This document shows, one piece after another, positions 26,590 through 35,009 of a stretch of DNA of 64,000 bases. Numbering within the stretch: position 1 is the first letter of the stretch; each line of letters starts with the position of its first letter. Location: positions 62,001-126,000 of the forward strand of contig NZ_PTPX01000018.1 of assembly GCF_003260095.1 (NCBI RefSeq), in the 5' to 3' direction. Source of the DNA: Glaesserella australis. Its GTDB lineage: Bacteria > Pseudomonadota > Gammaproteobacteria > Enterobacterales > Pasteurellaceae. The translations under genes and the position numbers were made by a program. The notes beneath the pieces were generated by a model. It was not told the origin of the DNA and searched no databases. It saw nothing but the letters and a program-made list of their open reading frames with translations.

Positions 26590-27987
26590 CTATATTCGTA
26601 TAATTTTCACCAATTTTTGCAATGCATTTTTGAGATCTTCTGTCCATAAAAAAGAGCAATTCACTCTCAATCCCTTAGTATAGGTAGACGATAGTGTAAA
26701 GAGTTCACTCGGGCTAATACTCACTTTTTCTTCCAGCAATGCCCGGTAAATTTGCATACTATCTAACCGCTCTGGTAGCGAAATCCAAAGAAAATAACCG
26801 CTTGGGTGATAGTCGATTTGGCAATCTTTTGGTAAATGCTGTTGTAAATAGCTAAGAAATTGCTTTTTATTTTTTTCTAGCTGTCGTCTGAGCATGCGAA
26901 GGTGTTTTTCATAATGGTGATTTGAAATAAATTCCACCAACGCTTGCTGAAGCAGTGTGTTCGCTGAAATGGTACTCATCAGTTGCAGATGTTCAATTTT
27001 ATCGGCAAATTGCCCTGCATGAACCCAACCTATACGGAAATTTGCCCCTAAAATTTTGGAAAAAGACGAACAGTGTAACACCCAATTTTGGCGGTCAAAG
27101 GCTTTCATCGGTAGCGGTTTTTCGCCCCGATAATAGAGTTCTTGATAAACATCGTCTTCAATCAGGTGAACTTGATACTGTTCCAACAAGTCGCCGATTT
27201 GCTGTTTGATTTCAGTTGAAACAGTAAACCCAAGCGGATTATGGCAATTGAGCATAAGCCAACAGACTTTGATTGGATAACGTTGTAGGGCTTGTTCAAA
27301 GGCGGCAACATCAATGCCGTTTGGGTGATCGGGCAAGGTTACCACATTCAAGCCGAGTTTTTCCGCAATTTGCCACGCCCCATAAAACACCGTTTGTTGT
27401 AGCAAAATGTAGTCGCCTTGTTGGGTAAAGGCTTGTAAGGTTAAATTGAGTGCGTCCATACAACCTGAAGTAATGACAATTTCATCCGCCAATGTTGGAA
27501 TGCCTTGCAGGGTGTAACGCTGAGCGATTAGTTTTCGCAATGCCAAGTTAGCCGTGAGCGCGGTTTGTGGTTCAAACATCTGTTGATCTCGGCTTAAACG
27601 ACTGAGAATTTGTAACAATTTAGGCGGATTGAGATATTCGTGGCTAGGAAAGGGCGAACCAAGCGGTACGATCTCGGGGGATTGGATCGATTTTAAATAC
27701 TGAAAAACAAGGGAATTGATTTCGATCTGCTGAGTAACCGTGATTTCACGGGGGATTTTAGGTTGCGTACGGCTTTGGTAAAACGGAGCAACAAAGTAAC
27801 CGCTTTTCTGCACGGAATAGATCAGCCCTTGGGCTTCCAGCTCTTGATAAGCATTCAGCACTGTCATTAAACTTAAGCCCGAACGCGCCACTTGATCGCG
27901 CAAAGACGGCAGTTTGTCGTGTGGCTTTAATTCGCCACGTTCAATAAGCTGTTTAAGATGTTGAGTAAGTTTGCTGTATTTATACAT
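26590..27987 (-). CDS. MocR-type GntR/aminotransferase transcriptional regulator
   Basis: Fusion regulator of 465 residues. Residues 1-70 form a GntR winged helix (RGELKPHDKLPSLRDQVARS, then SVQKSGYFV). The rest is a fold-type I aminotransferase with the pyridoxal-phosphate lysine in SSFSKILGANFRIGW (about residue 305) and LNCHNPLGF for cofactor binding. Such proteins usually act as PLP-sensing activators of vitamin B6, GABA or similar genes. No obvious target is adjacent; cstA follows on the same strand but has its own CRP site. The effector is unknown. Confidence 0.87.
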   Translation of the reverse strand: MYKYSKLTQHLKQLIERGELKPHDKLPSLRDQVARSGLSLMTVLNAYQELEAQGLIYSVQKSGYFVAPFYQSRTQPKIPREITVTQQIEINSLVFQYLKSIQSPEIVPLGSPFPSHEYLNPPKLLQILSRLSRDQQMFEPQTALTANLALRKLIAQRYTLQGIPTLADEIVITSGCMDALNLTLQAFTQQGDYILLQQTVFYGAWQIAEKLGLNVVTLPDHPNGIDVAAFEQALQRYPIKVCWLMLNCHNPLGFTVSTEIKQQIGDLLEQYQVHLIEDDVYQELYYRGEKPLPMKAFDRQNWVLHCSSFSKILGANFRIGWVHAGQFADKIEHLQLMSTISANTLLQQALVEFISNHHYEKHLRMLRRQLEKNKKQFLSYLQQHLPKDCQIDYHPSGYFLWISLPERLDSMQIYRALLEEKVSISPSELFTLSSTYTKGLRVNCSFLWTEDLKNALQKLVKIIRI

Positions 27988-28017
27988 TTAACGACAAGGG
28001 GTATTCATTTAATTGTA

Positions 28018-28158
28018 CGGCATTATGTAGCAGTTGCACAAAGACTACGTAGGGGCGGGGTTTATCCCCGCCCGTTAAATATTGAGGTTATTTCGGGCGG
28101 GGATAAACCCCGCCCCTACAAGCTTTTCTGAGTTTTATGCAACTACTACATAATATCG
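28018..28158. mobile_element. MITE-like element with REPIN core and 8-bp flanking repeats
   Basis: The terminal inverted repeats are about 27 bp, CGGCATTATGTAGCAG... at the left and CGATATTATGTAGTAG... read from the right. The flanking 8-mers TAATTGTA at 28010-28017 and 28159-28166 are identical, as expected of a target-site duplication. The interior is an inverted pair of identical 25-bp GTAG-headed palindromes (28049-28073, 28095-28119). There is no coding capacity. It lies between the MocR gene start and the cyd terminator. Confidence 0.7.
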
Positions 28159-28191
28159 TAATTGTAGTCGCTCACCATATCACAAATAAAC

Positions 28192-28219
28192 AAAAAGGGG
28201 CAAATCAATCAAATGCCCC
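28192..28219 (-). terminator. cyd operon terminator
   Basis: On the minus strand GGGGCA pairs with TGCCCC across an 11-base loop and is followed by TTTTTG. It is 16 bases past the stop of the 35-residue DUF2474-type ORF. Confidence 0.75.
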
Positions 28220-28234
28220 CTATTTTTAATATTC

Positions 28235-28342
28235 CTAATACGCCAACTTCATCATCATTTTAAACAAACCGGCAATCACGCCCAATCCTACAAAACCGGT
28301 TAGCCAAAGTAGAATAAACCATTGTGTTGAGCTCAGTTTCAT
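28235..28342 (-). CDS. DUF2474-like small membrane protein of the cyd operon, 35 aa
   Basis: ORF of 35 codons found by translating downstream of cydB. It begins MKLSSTQWFILLWLTG and has a single hydrophobic helix through about residue 27, ending KLAY. GGAGAAAACG precedes the ATG and the cydB stop is 11 bases upstream. Small single-helix proteins (DUF2474, or CydX in the other oxidase class) are encoded at this position and are thought to stabilise the oxidase. Length, hydrophobicity and position support this; the sequence match is from memory of the family pattern. Confidence 0.75.
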   Translation of the reverse strand: MKLSSTQWFILLWLTGFVGLGVIAGLFKMMMKLAY

Positions 28343-28353
28343 CGTTTTCTCCA

Positions 28354-29358
28354 TCAATGATAGCCTTCATCGCCAATACGTACTTTATCCCTAAAGACCC
28401 AGTAAGATAAAATCGTATAGCCCAAAATAATCGGAATAAAAATCCCTGCACCAACCAAGGCAAACATCTGACTTGAACGTGGTGCAGAAGCTTGCCAAAT
28501 ATCCACCGTTGGCGGAATAATGTAAGGAAAGAGACTTAACACAAAACCGATAAAAGCCAAGAGCAGTAACAAAAAGGTGTAGATAAACGGCTTTTTGTCG
28601 TGGCGTTGTTTACAAGCGGTCAGAAGTAGCCAAAAAATTGCCAATGTTGCAATCAACATCATCGCAAAGTAAATCACATTCGGCTGTTCAAACCAACGTT
28701 GTGCAAAATTAGGTTCAATTATCGGCGAGACAATCAACACGACCACAAAAACCGCAAATAAGAGAGCCGTAACTTTTGGCATAATGCGGAACATTGTCTG
28801 CTGTAAATCGCCTTCGGTTTTAAAAATCAGCCACGCACAGCCGAGTGTGGCATACATCACCACCACACCAACGCCAGTAAAGAGCGTAAACGGCGTGAGC
28901 CAGTCAAAGGTTCCGCCTGAATAGATACCGTTTGTGGTTTCAATGCCTTGAATAATCGCCCCTAAAATCACCCCTTGCAAAAAACTTGAGCACGTTGAGC
29001 CGAAGATAAAAGAGTAATCCCACCACTTTTTGTTATTGACCGATTTCGAGCGAAATTTAAAGGTCACGCCACGAAAAATCAGCGTGATCGCCATTAAGCT
29101 AATCGGAATATAGAGGGCCGATAACACGGTGGCATAAACCACAGGAAATGCCGCATAAAGCCCTGCTCCGCCAAGAACCATCCACGTTTCATTGCCGTCC
29201 CAAACAGGGGCAACGGTATTCATCATCACATCGCGTTCTTGCTCTTTTTTCACAAATGGAAAGAGAATGCCAATGCCTAAATCAAAGCCGTCTAACACCA
29301 CATAAATCAGCAAGCCCAGCCCAATAATTAAAAACCAAATCAGTGCGGTATCTATCAT
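28354..29358 (-). CDS. cydB: Cytochrome bd-type (cyanide-insensitive) quinol oxidase subunit II
   Basis: Inner-membrane subunit of 334 residues of a bd-type terminal oxidase that reduces oxygen with quinol electrons. The N-terminus IWFLIIGLGLLIYVVLDGFDLGIGIL and the motif NTVAPVWDGNETWMVLGG are diagnostic of CydB/CioB. The length is that of the CioB branch, shorter than E. coli CydB (379). Eight to nine helices are visible. It lies one base after subunit I and is followed by the 35-residue ORF, together forming a three-gene operon. I cannot judge cyanide resistance directly. Confidence 0.93.
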   Translation of the reverse strand: MIDTALIWFLIIGLGLLIYVVLDGFDLGIGILFPFVKKEQERDVMMNTVAPVWDGNETWMVLGGAGLYAAFPVVYATVLSALYIPISLMAITLIFRGVTFKFRSKSVNNKKWWDYSFIFGSTCSSFLQGVILGAIIQGIETTNGIYSGGTFDWLTPFTLFTGVGVVVMYATLGCAWLIFKTEGDLQQTMFRIMPKVTALLFAVFVVVLIVSPIIEPNFAQRWFEQPNVIYFAMMLIATLAIFWLLLTACKQRHDKKPFIYTFLLLLLAFIGFVLSLFPYIIPPTVDIWQASAPRSSQMFALVGAGIFIPIILGYTILSYWVFRDKVRIGDEGYH

Positions 29359-29359
29359 C

Positions 29360-30703
29360 TTATTGCTCCTTTGAGTAAATCATTTCAGGGCCTTTCCATA
29401 ACATTCTGAGCATATAGAAAATGCCACAGCCGAAAATAATCGTATAGGTAATCACAAAAATAATCAGTGTTAAACCGACCTGATCAGCAGAAACCGTATG
29501 CGATAAGCCATCTTTGGTTCGCATTAAACCGTAAATCAACCACGGCTGGCGACCGACTTCAGTGGTTACCCAACCGGCTAATAACGCAATGTAGCCTGAC
29601 GGGGTCATCAAAAAGGTGAAGCGGTGGAACCATTTTGTTTCATAAAGGCGGCTGCGTTTTCTTAAATAAAGTGCCGTTAAAGACATCAACACCATCAACA
29701 TACCCAAGCCAACCATCACTCGAAAGCTCCAGAACACAATTGGCACATTTGGGCGATCTTCAGGGGCGAACTCTTTCAATCCCGTGACTTTACCATCTAA
29801 ACTGTGGGTCAAAATGATACTGCCTAAATTCGGTACGCCAATTTCAAAGTGATTTTTTTCTTGTTCCATATCCGGAACAGCGAAAAGCAACAATGGCATA
29901 GCGTGATCGTGGTTTGTGTTCCAATGCCCTTCAATCGCCGCTAGTTTAGCTGGCTGATGTTTTAAGGTATTTAAGCCGTGCATATCCCCAACAAACACTT
30001 GAGCAACCGAAGTGACTAACACCATCCACAAACCATAAGAAAAGGATTTTTTAATCAGTTGATCTCGGCGACCACGCAACAAATGCCAGCCTGCTGTGCC
30101 AACCACCAATAACGCCGACACTAAAAACGCCGCTACTGCCATATGAGCAAAGCGATAAGGGAAAGACGGGTTAAACACAATTGCCCACCAATCTTCAGGT
30201 ACGACAATGCCATTTTCAATACGGAACCCTTGTGGCGTTTGCATCCAGCTGTTTGACGATAAAATCCAAAACATCGAAATACAGGTACCAATCGCCACCA
30301 TCAAGGTTGCCCCAAAATGTGCTTTCGGGCTAACACGTCCCCAACCAAACAACATAATGCCTAAAAAACCCGCTTCCAAGAAAAATGCGGTTAAGACTTC
30401 ATAGGTCAGCAAAGGCCCTGTAACACTGCCTGCAATGCGTGAAAATTCACTCCAGTTCGTACCAAACTGGTAGCTCATCACAATGCCCGACACCACGCCC
30501 ATACCAAAGGCAATCCCAAAGATTTTTAACCAAAATTTGTATAAATCCTTATAAATCGGATCGCTTGTTCTAAGCCAACGCCACTCCAAAAACGCCAAAA
30601 AACTTGCCAAGCCAATGGAAGTGGCTGGAAAAATAATATGAAAAGAGACGGTAAATGCAAACTGAATACGAGCTAACATTAACGCCGTAAGTCCGAGATC
30701 CAT
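29360..30703 (-). CDS. cydA: Cytochrome bd-type (cyanide-insensitive) quinol oxidase subunit I
   Basis: Heme-bearing subunit of about 447 residues. Visible features are the N-terminal LARIQFAFTVSFHIIFPATSIG with a heme ligand His, the quinol-side region LKHQPAKLAAIEGHW, and TTEVGRQPWLIYGLMRT near the C-terminus. The GRQPW motif and a short Q-loop (total length under 470) place it in the CIO-like class. The start is the ATG giving MDLGLTAL, preceded by AAAGGG; a TTG nine bases earlier is less likely. The 300 bases upstream hold the promoter shared with nothing else on this strand; I saw no clear FNR or ArcA box. Confidence 0.93.
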   Translation of the reverse strand: MDLGLTALMLARIQFAFTVSFHIIFPATSIGLASFLAFLEWRWLRTSDPIYKDLYKFWLKIFGIAFGMGVVSGIVMSYQFGTNWSEFSRIAGSVTGPLLTYEVLTAFFLEAGFLGIMLFGWGRVSPKAHFGATLMVAIGTCISMFWILSSNSWMQTPQGFRIENGIVVPEDWWAIVFNPSFPYRFAHMAVAAFLVSALLVVGTAGWHLLRGRRDQLIKKSFSYGLWMVLVTSVAQVFVGDMHGLNTLKHQPAKLAAIEGHWNTNHDHAMPLLLFAVPDMEQEKNHFEIGVPNLGSIILTHSLDGKVTGLKEFAPEDRPNVPIVFWSFRVMVGLGMLMVLMSLTALYLRKRSRLYETKWFHRFTFLMTPSGYIALLAGWVTTEVGRQPWLIYGLMRTKDGLSHTVSADQVGLTLIIFVITYTIIFGCGIFYMLRMLWKGPEMIYSKEQ

Positions 30704-30923
30704 AGAAATCAACCCTTTGTAGAAAAATAGGTGGGCATTCTATGAAAATTCACTTAAAAGGATAAGATACACATTTTGGCACAAAAACTATAACAGATGT
30801 CATAAATAAACCTAAATAAGAAAATCTGTTATAATTACAAGCGGTCAGTTATCGATAAAATTTTACAAATCAATATATAACAATTCGATTTGTTTAAATT
30901 ATGAACTTTCAATCTTCCCTTTA
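30704..30923. other. Intergenic region between cydA and degP
   Basis: This is part of a 311-base gap between divergent cydA and degP. It holds AT-rich promoter-like sequence and one uptake signal (ACAAGCGGTCAGTT near 30838). No ORF, stable hairpin or known regulator site was recognised in this part. Confidence 0.5.
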
Positions 30924-30952
30924 GGAACTGAAAAAAAGTTTTTCTGTCTTAA
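30924..30952 (+). promoter_or_regulatory. Candidate sigma-E (RpoE) promoter of degP
   Basis: GGAACTG, a 15-base spacer, then GTCTTAA resembles the RpoE promoter pattern (GGAACTT and GTCTAA, N15-16). It lies 63 bases upstream of the degP ATG. degP is a classic sigma-E target in E. coli. A perfect 8-bp inverted repeat ACGAGTTA / TAACTCGT at 30958-30982 follows, in the 5' untranslated region. Confidence 0.55.
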
Positions 30953-31014
30953 ATTACACGAGTTACAACACAGCTAACTCGTATAAATACAAATGATTAA
31001 TAAAGGAAATATCA

Positions 31015-32397
31015 ATGAAAATTATGATGAAAAAATCACTTTTAACTTCTTTAGTTCTCGGATTAAGCGTATTTGCAACACCAATGTTAGCGCAAGCAAA
31101 TTTACCTAATGTTGTAGATGGTCAAGCTGTACCAAGCCTTGCCCCTATGTTAGAAAAAGTGCGCCCTGCTGTTGTCAGTATTGCAGTTGAAGGAAAAACA
31201 AAGGCATCAGAAACAAGACCAAATATGCCAGAAGAATTTGAATTTTTCTTCGGACCTGAAATGTTTAGAGATGGTGGTGCACCACGCCAGTTTAAGGGAG
31301 AAGGTTCAGGCGTAATTATTAACGCAAGTAAAGGTTATGTTGTTACAAATAACCACGTCATTGATAATGCAGATAAAATTACCGTAAAACTTGAAGATGG
31401 GCGTGAGTTTAAAGCAAAATTAGTTGGTGCAGATCCAATGTCTGATGTTGCACTTATTCAAGTAGAAAACCCAAAAGATTTAACCGAAATTAAAATCGCT
31501 GATTCAGATAAATTACGTGTTGGTGACTTCACCGTTGCAATTGGTAACCCATTTGGATTAGGTCAAACGGTCACTTCAGGGATTGTTTCGGCACTCGGTC
31601 GTTCAACAGGTAATACGGATGAAGGCTATGAAAGCTATATCCAAACTGATGCTGCTGTAAACCGCGGGAACTCAGGTGGTCCGTTAATTAATTTAAATGG
31701 TGAGTTGATCGGTATTAATACTGCGATTATTTCTCCAAGTGGTGGTAATGCAGGTATTGCCTTTGCGATTCCAAGCAATATGGCAAATAACCTTGTTCAA
31801 CAAATTATTGAATTTGGTGAAGTAAAACGTGGATTGCTTGGCATTAAAGGCGGTGAATTAAATGCTGACCTAGCTAAAGCCTTTGATGTTAATGCACAAC
31901 AAGGGGCTTTTGTAAGTGAAGTAATGCCTGAATCTGCCGCAGCGAAAGCGGGCTTAAAAGCAGGCGATGTAATTACCGTATTAAATGGACAAAAAGTTCG
32001 TAGTTTCTCTGAATTAAGAGCGAAAGTAGCGACTACCGGTGCAGGTAAAGAAATTGAGCTAACCTATTTACGTGACGGTAAAGAAAGTAATGTAAAAGTC
32101 ACATTACAATCAGATGAGCAAAGTAAAACAAGTGCCAAAAGTCTATTACCAACCTTAAATGGCGCTGAATTAGCTAACTATGATGAAAAAGGCATCAAAG
32201 GTGTTGAAATTGCCAAGGTAGAAAAAGGTTCTATGGCAGAATCTAGAGGGTTTAAAAAAGGTGATGTGATTGTCGGTGTAAACCGTCAAGCCGTCGAGAA
32301 TTTAGGCGAGCTACGTAAAATTCTAGATTCAAAACCATCAGCGATTGCCCTAAACATTCTGCGTGACGGTTCTAACTTCTACGTGATTATTCAGTAA
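31015..32397 (+). CDS. degP: Periplasmic serine protease DegP/HtrA (Do family)
   Basis: Periplasmic protease-chaperone of 460 residues that degrades misfolded envelope proteins. The signal peptide (SLLTSLVLGLSVFATPMLAQA) is followed by the protease domain with the catalytic triad in VTNNHVIDN (His), SDVALIQV (Asp) and NRGNSGGPLIN (Ser). Two PDZ domains follow: GLLGIKGGELN... with AKAGLKAGDVITVLNG, and a C-terminal one with ESRGFKKGDVIVGVNR. AAAGGAAATATCA precedes the ATG. The length lies between E. coli DegQ (455) and DegP (474); the two cannot be told apart with certainty. Confidence 0.94.
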   Translation: MKIMMKKSLLTSLVLGLSVFATPMLAQANLPNVVDGQAVPSLAPMLEKVRPAVVSIAVEGKTKASETRPNMPEEFEFFFGPEMFRDGGAPRQFKGEGSGVIINASKGYVVTNNHVIDNADKITVKLEDGREFKAKLVGADPMSDVALIQVENPKDLTEIKIADSDKLRVGDFTVAIGNPFGLGQTVTSGIVSALGRSTGNTDEGYESYIQTDAAVNRGNSGGPLINLNGELIGINTAIISPSGGNAGIAFAIPSNMANNLVQQIIEFGEVKRGLLGIKGGELNADLAKAFDVNAQQGAFVSEVMPESAAAKAGLKAGDVITVLNGQKVRSFSELRAKVATTGAGKEIELTYLRDGKESNVKVTLQSDEQSKTSAKSLLPTLNGAELANYDEKGIKGVEIAKVEKGSMAESRGFKKGDVIVGVNRQAVENLGELRKILDSKPSAIALNILRDGSNFYVIIQ

Positions 32398-32399
32398 TT

Positions 32400-32420
32400 C
32401 GATATTATGTAGTAATTCTA
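32400..32420. repeat. Solo terminus of the ATTATGTAG element after degP
   Basis: CGATATTATGTAGTAATTC directly follows the degP stop codon and matches the outer 15 bases of the element ends at 26545 and 43961. The rest of the element is missing. The relationship rests on a short match. Confidence 0.45.
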
Positions 32421-32429
32421 GAAATAGAT

Positions 32430-32466
32430 AAAAGGGTTGGCATTAATAATTACTGCCAACCCTTTT
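32430..32466. terminator. Terminator between degP and map
   Basis: A perfect 13-bp stem AAAAGGGTTGGCA / TGCCAACCCTTTT (32430-32442 with 32454-32466) has U-rich tracts on both strands, so it can serve the convergent degP and map genes. Confidence 0.85.
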
Positions 32467-32491
32467 GATTTATATGTAGAACTCTCTGCTA

Positions 32492-33298
32492 TTACACGTT
32501 TTTCATAAAACGTTGAATTCGACCTGATGCAATTTCTTCATCACGGATTGTCATCACTTCACAGCCATCTTTGGTGATCACAATTTGGTGTTCATATTGT
32601 GCAGAATGACTACGGTCTTTCGTTTTCACGGTCCAGCCATCTCCCATTAAGCGAATCTCTTTCTTACCCGCATTAATCATTGGCTCAATAGTAAATACCA
32701 TGCCTTCTTGTAAAATTACACCTTCATCATCGGCATAGTAATGTAATACCTGTGGATCACTGTGGAATTGATCGCCAATACCATGTCCGCAATATTCACG
32801 AACAACAGAAAACCCTTCTTTTTCAGCATATTGCTGAATAACTTTACCAATTTGATTTAAGCGAATGCCAGGTTTGACTGTACGTAAAGCAATATAAAGA
32901 GATTCTAATGTCACTTCTAACAAGCGTTTATCTTTGATACTTGGTTCACCCACAACATACATTTTTGAGTTATCACCAAAATAGCCATCTTTAATGACTG
33001 TCACATCAATATTCAAGATATCACCTTTTTTAAGTTTTTTATCAGGGTGAGGGATACCGTGACAAACTACTTCATTTAAAGAGATACAGGTTGCATTTGG
33101 GTATCCATGATATCCTAAACAAGCGGGGATTGCCTGTTGCTCTTTCTCAATATATTCATGACAAATACGATCTAGCTCCCCTGTAGTAACACCTTCTTTT
33201 ACGTAAGGCTCAATCATGACTAAAATATCAGAAGCAAGCTTACAAGCAACACGTAACTTTTCAATTTCAGCTTCAGTTCGGATAGGAATATTTTTCAT
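32492..33298 (-). CDS. map: Methionine aminopeptidase, type I
   Basis: Cytosolic dimetal enzyme of 268 residues that removes the initiator methionine from new proteins. Conserved pieces include YHGYPNATCISLNEVVCHGIP, the metal ligands in LNIDVTVIKDGYFGDNS (two Asp), GHGIGDQFHSDP (His), MVFTIEPM (Glu) and YEHQIVIT (Glu). The length fits type I without a zinc-finger extension. It stands alone, convergent with degP. In many bacteria map precedes or opposes rpsB; that is not the case here. Confidence 0.96.
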   Translation of the reverse strand: MKNIPIRTEAEIEKLRVACKLASDILVMIEPYVKEGVTTGELDRICHEYIEKEQQAIPACLGYHGYPNATCISLNEVVCHGIPHPDKKLKKGDILNIDVTVIKDGYFGDNSKMYVVGEPSIKDKRLLEVTLESLYIALRTVKPGIRLNQIGKVIQQYAEKEGFSVVREYCGHGIGDQFHSDPQVLHYYADDEGVILQEGMVFTIEPMINAGKKEIRLMGDGWTVKTKDRSHSAQYEHQIVITKDGCEVMTIRDEEIASGRIQRFMKNV

Positions 33299-33368
33299 TT
33301 TTACATCTCATCAAAGTTAATATCAAAAAGATTATACTCTCTTTATATCGATAATTCATCGCTATTAC

Positions 33369-33427
33369 ACAAGCGGTTAGTTGGTATGTAATATTTGTTA
33401 AAATATCCGCAAGATACTACCGCTTGT
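33369..33427. terminator. Inverted uptake signals between yhhQ and map
   Basis: ACAAGCGGT (33369-33377) and ACCGCTTGT (33419-33427) are perfect inverses separated by 41 bases that can extend the pairing only loosely. It lies past the yhhQ stop and could terminate it; the long loop lowers confidence. Confidence 0.4.
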
Positions 33428-33433
33428 AAATGA

Positions 33434-34108
33434 TTACTTAACGACAGATAAATTAAACTTTTTAATCAAGAAATTAAGTAATAATCCATAAAGTGGAAGG
33501 AAAAGTAGCAAACTCACAAAGAGTTTAAAAGCATAGTCAACCGTACCAATAGTAAACCAGTGTTCTGCCATATATTCATCGCTACTACGATAGAACGCTA
33601 CAGCAAAAAAGACAAAAGTATCAATGAGACTACCAAAAATGGTTGAACATGCTGGTGCAAGCCACCAAGTTTTACCCTGACGTAAACGGTTAAAGACGAA
33701 AATATCCATCAGCTGTCCAACCACATAGCCTGCAAAACTTGCTAATGCAATACGAAAAACAAAGCTATTAAATTCGCTCAGCGTTGCAAATCCTTGAAAT
33801 TGTCCTTCAAAGAAAATAACAGAAATAACATAGCTGACAATTAATGCAGGAAGCATCACAGCTAAAATAATTTTACGAGCAAGGTTTGCGCCAAAAACTC
33901 TCACCGTTAAATCTGTAGCTAAAAAGATAAATGGAAAGGTAAAAGTTCCCCATGTTGTTGGAATGTTACTTTCAGTAAATGGAATTGGAATTTCAAAAGC
34001 AATTTGTACCAAATAATTACTGATCGTAATAATAAAAATATGGAACAGGGAAAGTAATAGCAATGAGCGACGCTTCTGAGCGTCAGAAAAATAGTCAATA
34101 ACGTTCAT
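33434..34108 (-). CDS. yhhQ: Queuosine precursor transporter YhhQ (VUT family)
   Basis: Inner-membrane protein of 224 residues with six to seven hydrophobic helices. It salvages preQ0/preQ1 for queuosine modification of tRNA. Family marks visible are FPFIFLATDLTVRVFGANLARKI, ALASFAGYVVGQLMDIFVFNRL and the C-terminal region with SLIDTFVFFAVAFY. The start ATG is preceded by AAAAAGGAATCGT, which forms the 3' edge of a preQ1-like riboswitch, giving independent support for the substrate. It stands alone. Confidence 0.92.
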   Translation of the reverse strand: MNVIDYFSDAQKRRSLLLLSLFHIFIITISNYLVQIAFEIPIPFTESNIPTTWGTFTFPFIFLATDLTVRVFGANLARKIILAVMLPALIVSYVISVIFFEGQFQGFATLSEFNSFVFRIALASFAGYVVGQLMDIFVFNRLRQGKTWWLAPACSTIFGSLIDTFVFFAVAFYRSSDEYMAEHWFTIGTVDYAFKLFVSLLLFLPLYGLLLNFLIKKFNLSVVK

Positions 34109-34113
34109 ACGAT

Positions 34114-34157
34114 TCCTTTTTATTTAAAGTTTGGTTAGTTGGGGTGAGGGAACCCAA
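34114..34157 (-). promoter_or_regulatory. Candidate preQ1-I riboswitch upstream of yhhQ
   Basis: In the minus-strand RNA TTGGG (34157-34153) pairs with CCCAA after a C-rich loop. It is followed by CTAACCAAAC and an A-rich tail that reaches the Shine-Dalgarno AAGGA. This short stem, C-rich loop and A-rich tail overlapping the ribosome site is the layout of the preQ1 class I aptamer, and the arrangement of the Thermoanaerobacter tengcongensis example is similar. Ligand binding would block translation. Confidence 0.6.
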
Positions 34158-34313
34158 AATGATAATAGGGGGCGAAATGATACTGAACAATATATAAAGG
34201 TCAAGTAAATTTAACATTATCTCTTTTAAGTAAATAATTTATCTACAATTAGTCACTTTATCTTATACACCATTCACGTAAACTGTCTAGAAAGAATAAA
34301 CAAGGAGAAAATG

Positions 34314-35003
34314 ATGTTACAACTACGCAAAGCAAATGAGCGAGGCGACGGATCTTTCGATTGGTTAGAAAGCTACCATACCTTCTCTTTTGCTAATTAT
34401 TACGATCCAAAATATATCCATTTTTCACACCTACGAGTCATTAATGAAGATTTCATTGCTGCGAATAATGGATTTGGCATGCATCCACATAAAGATATGG
34501 AAATATTAACTTATGTATTAAATGGACGTGTTGCACACAAAGACAGTATGGGAAACCAAACAGAAGTGAAAGCGGGCGAATTTCAAATTATGTCTGCAGG
34601 TTCTGGTATTTATCATTCTGAAATCAATCCAAGTATTGATGAAACATTACATCTGTACCAAATTTGGATTATTCCGAATGAAAAAAATATCCAACCTCGT
34701 TATGCTCAAGGGAAATTCGAAGATAAAGAAGGGAAAACCTTAATTTTATCGCCAACTGCTGATGAAGGTTCATTCAAAGTCTATCAAGACATGAAACTTT
34801 GGCGCTATCAATATAGCGAAAAGAAATCAGAAAGTCTTGTGCTAAATCCTGAACGACGCTATTGGCTACAAGTTGTTAAAGGCAGTTTAACGGTAAATGG
34901 CGTAAACTTAAATACAAGCGATGCTCTAGGTATTCAGCATGAAGATTTACTAAACGTGACCACACAAAGTGATGTAGAATTTTTGCTTTTTGATTTAGTC
35001 TAA
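34314..35003 (+). CDS. Pirin family protein (YhhW-like)
   Basis: Two-domain cupin of about 229 residues. The metal-binding residues are seen in GFGMHPHKDMEILTYVLNG (His-x-His), the following HKDS and the YHSEINPS segment. E. coli YhhW binds a metal and has quercetin 2,3-dioxygenase activity in vitro; the natural role is unknown. Two ATGs are adjacent; the second gives a six-base spacing from GGAG and is preferred, the first would add one residue. It is convergent with purC and ends before an uptake-signal hairpin. Confidence 0.9.
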   Translation: MLQLRKANERGDGSFDWLESYHTFSFANYYDPKYIHFSHLRVINEDFIAANNGFGMHPHKDMEILTYVLNGRVAHKDSMGNQTEVKAGEFQIMSAGSGIYHSEINPSIDETLHLYQIWIIPNEKNIQPRYAQGKFEDKEGKTLILSPTADEGSFKVYQDMKLWRYQYSEKKSESLVLNPERRYWLQVVKGSLTVNGVNLNTSDALGIQHEDLLNVTTQSDVEFLLFDLV

Positions 35004-35009
35004 CAATAT

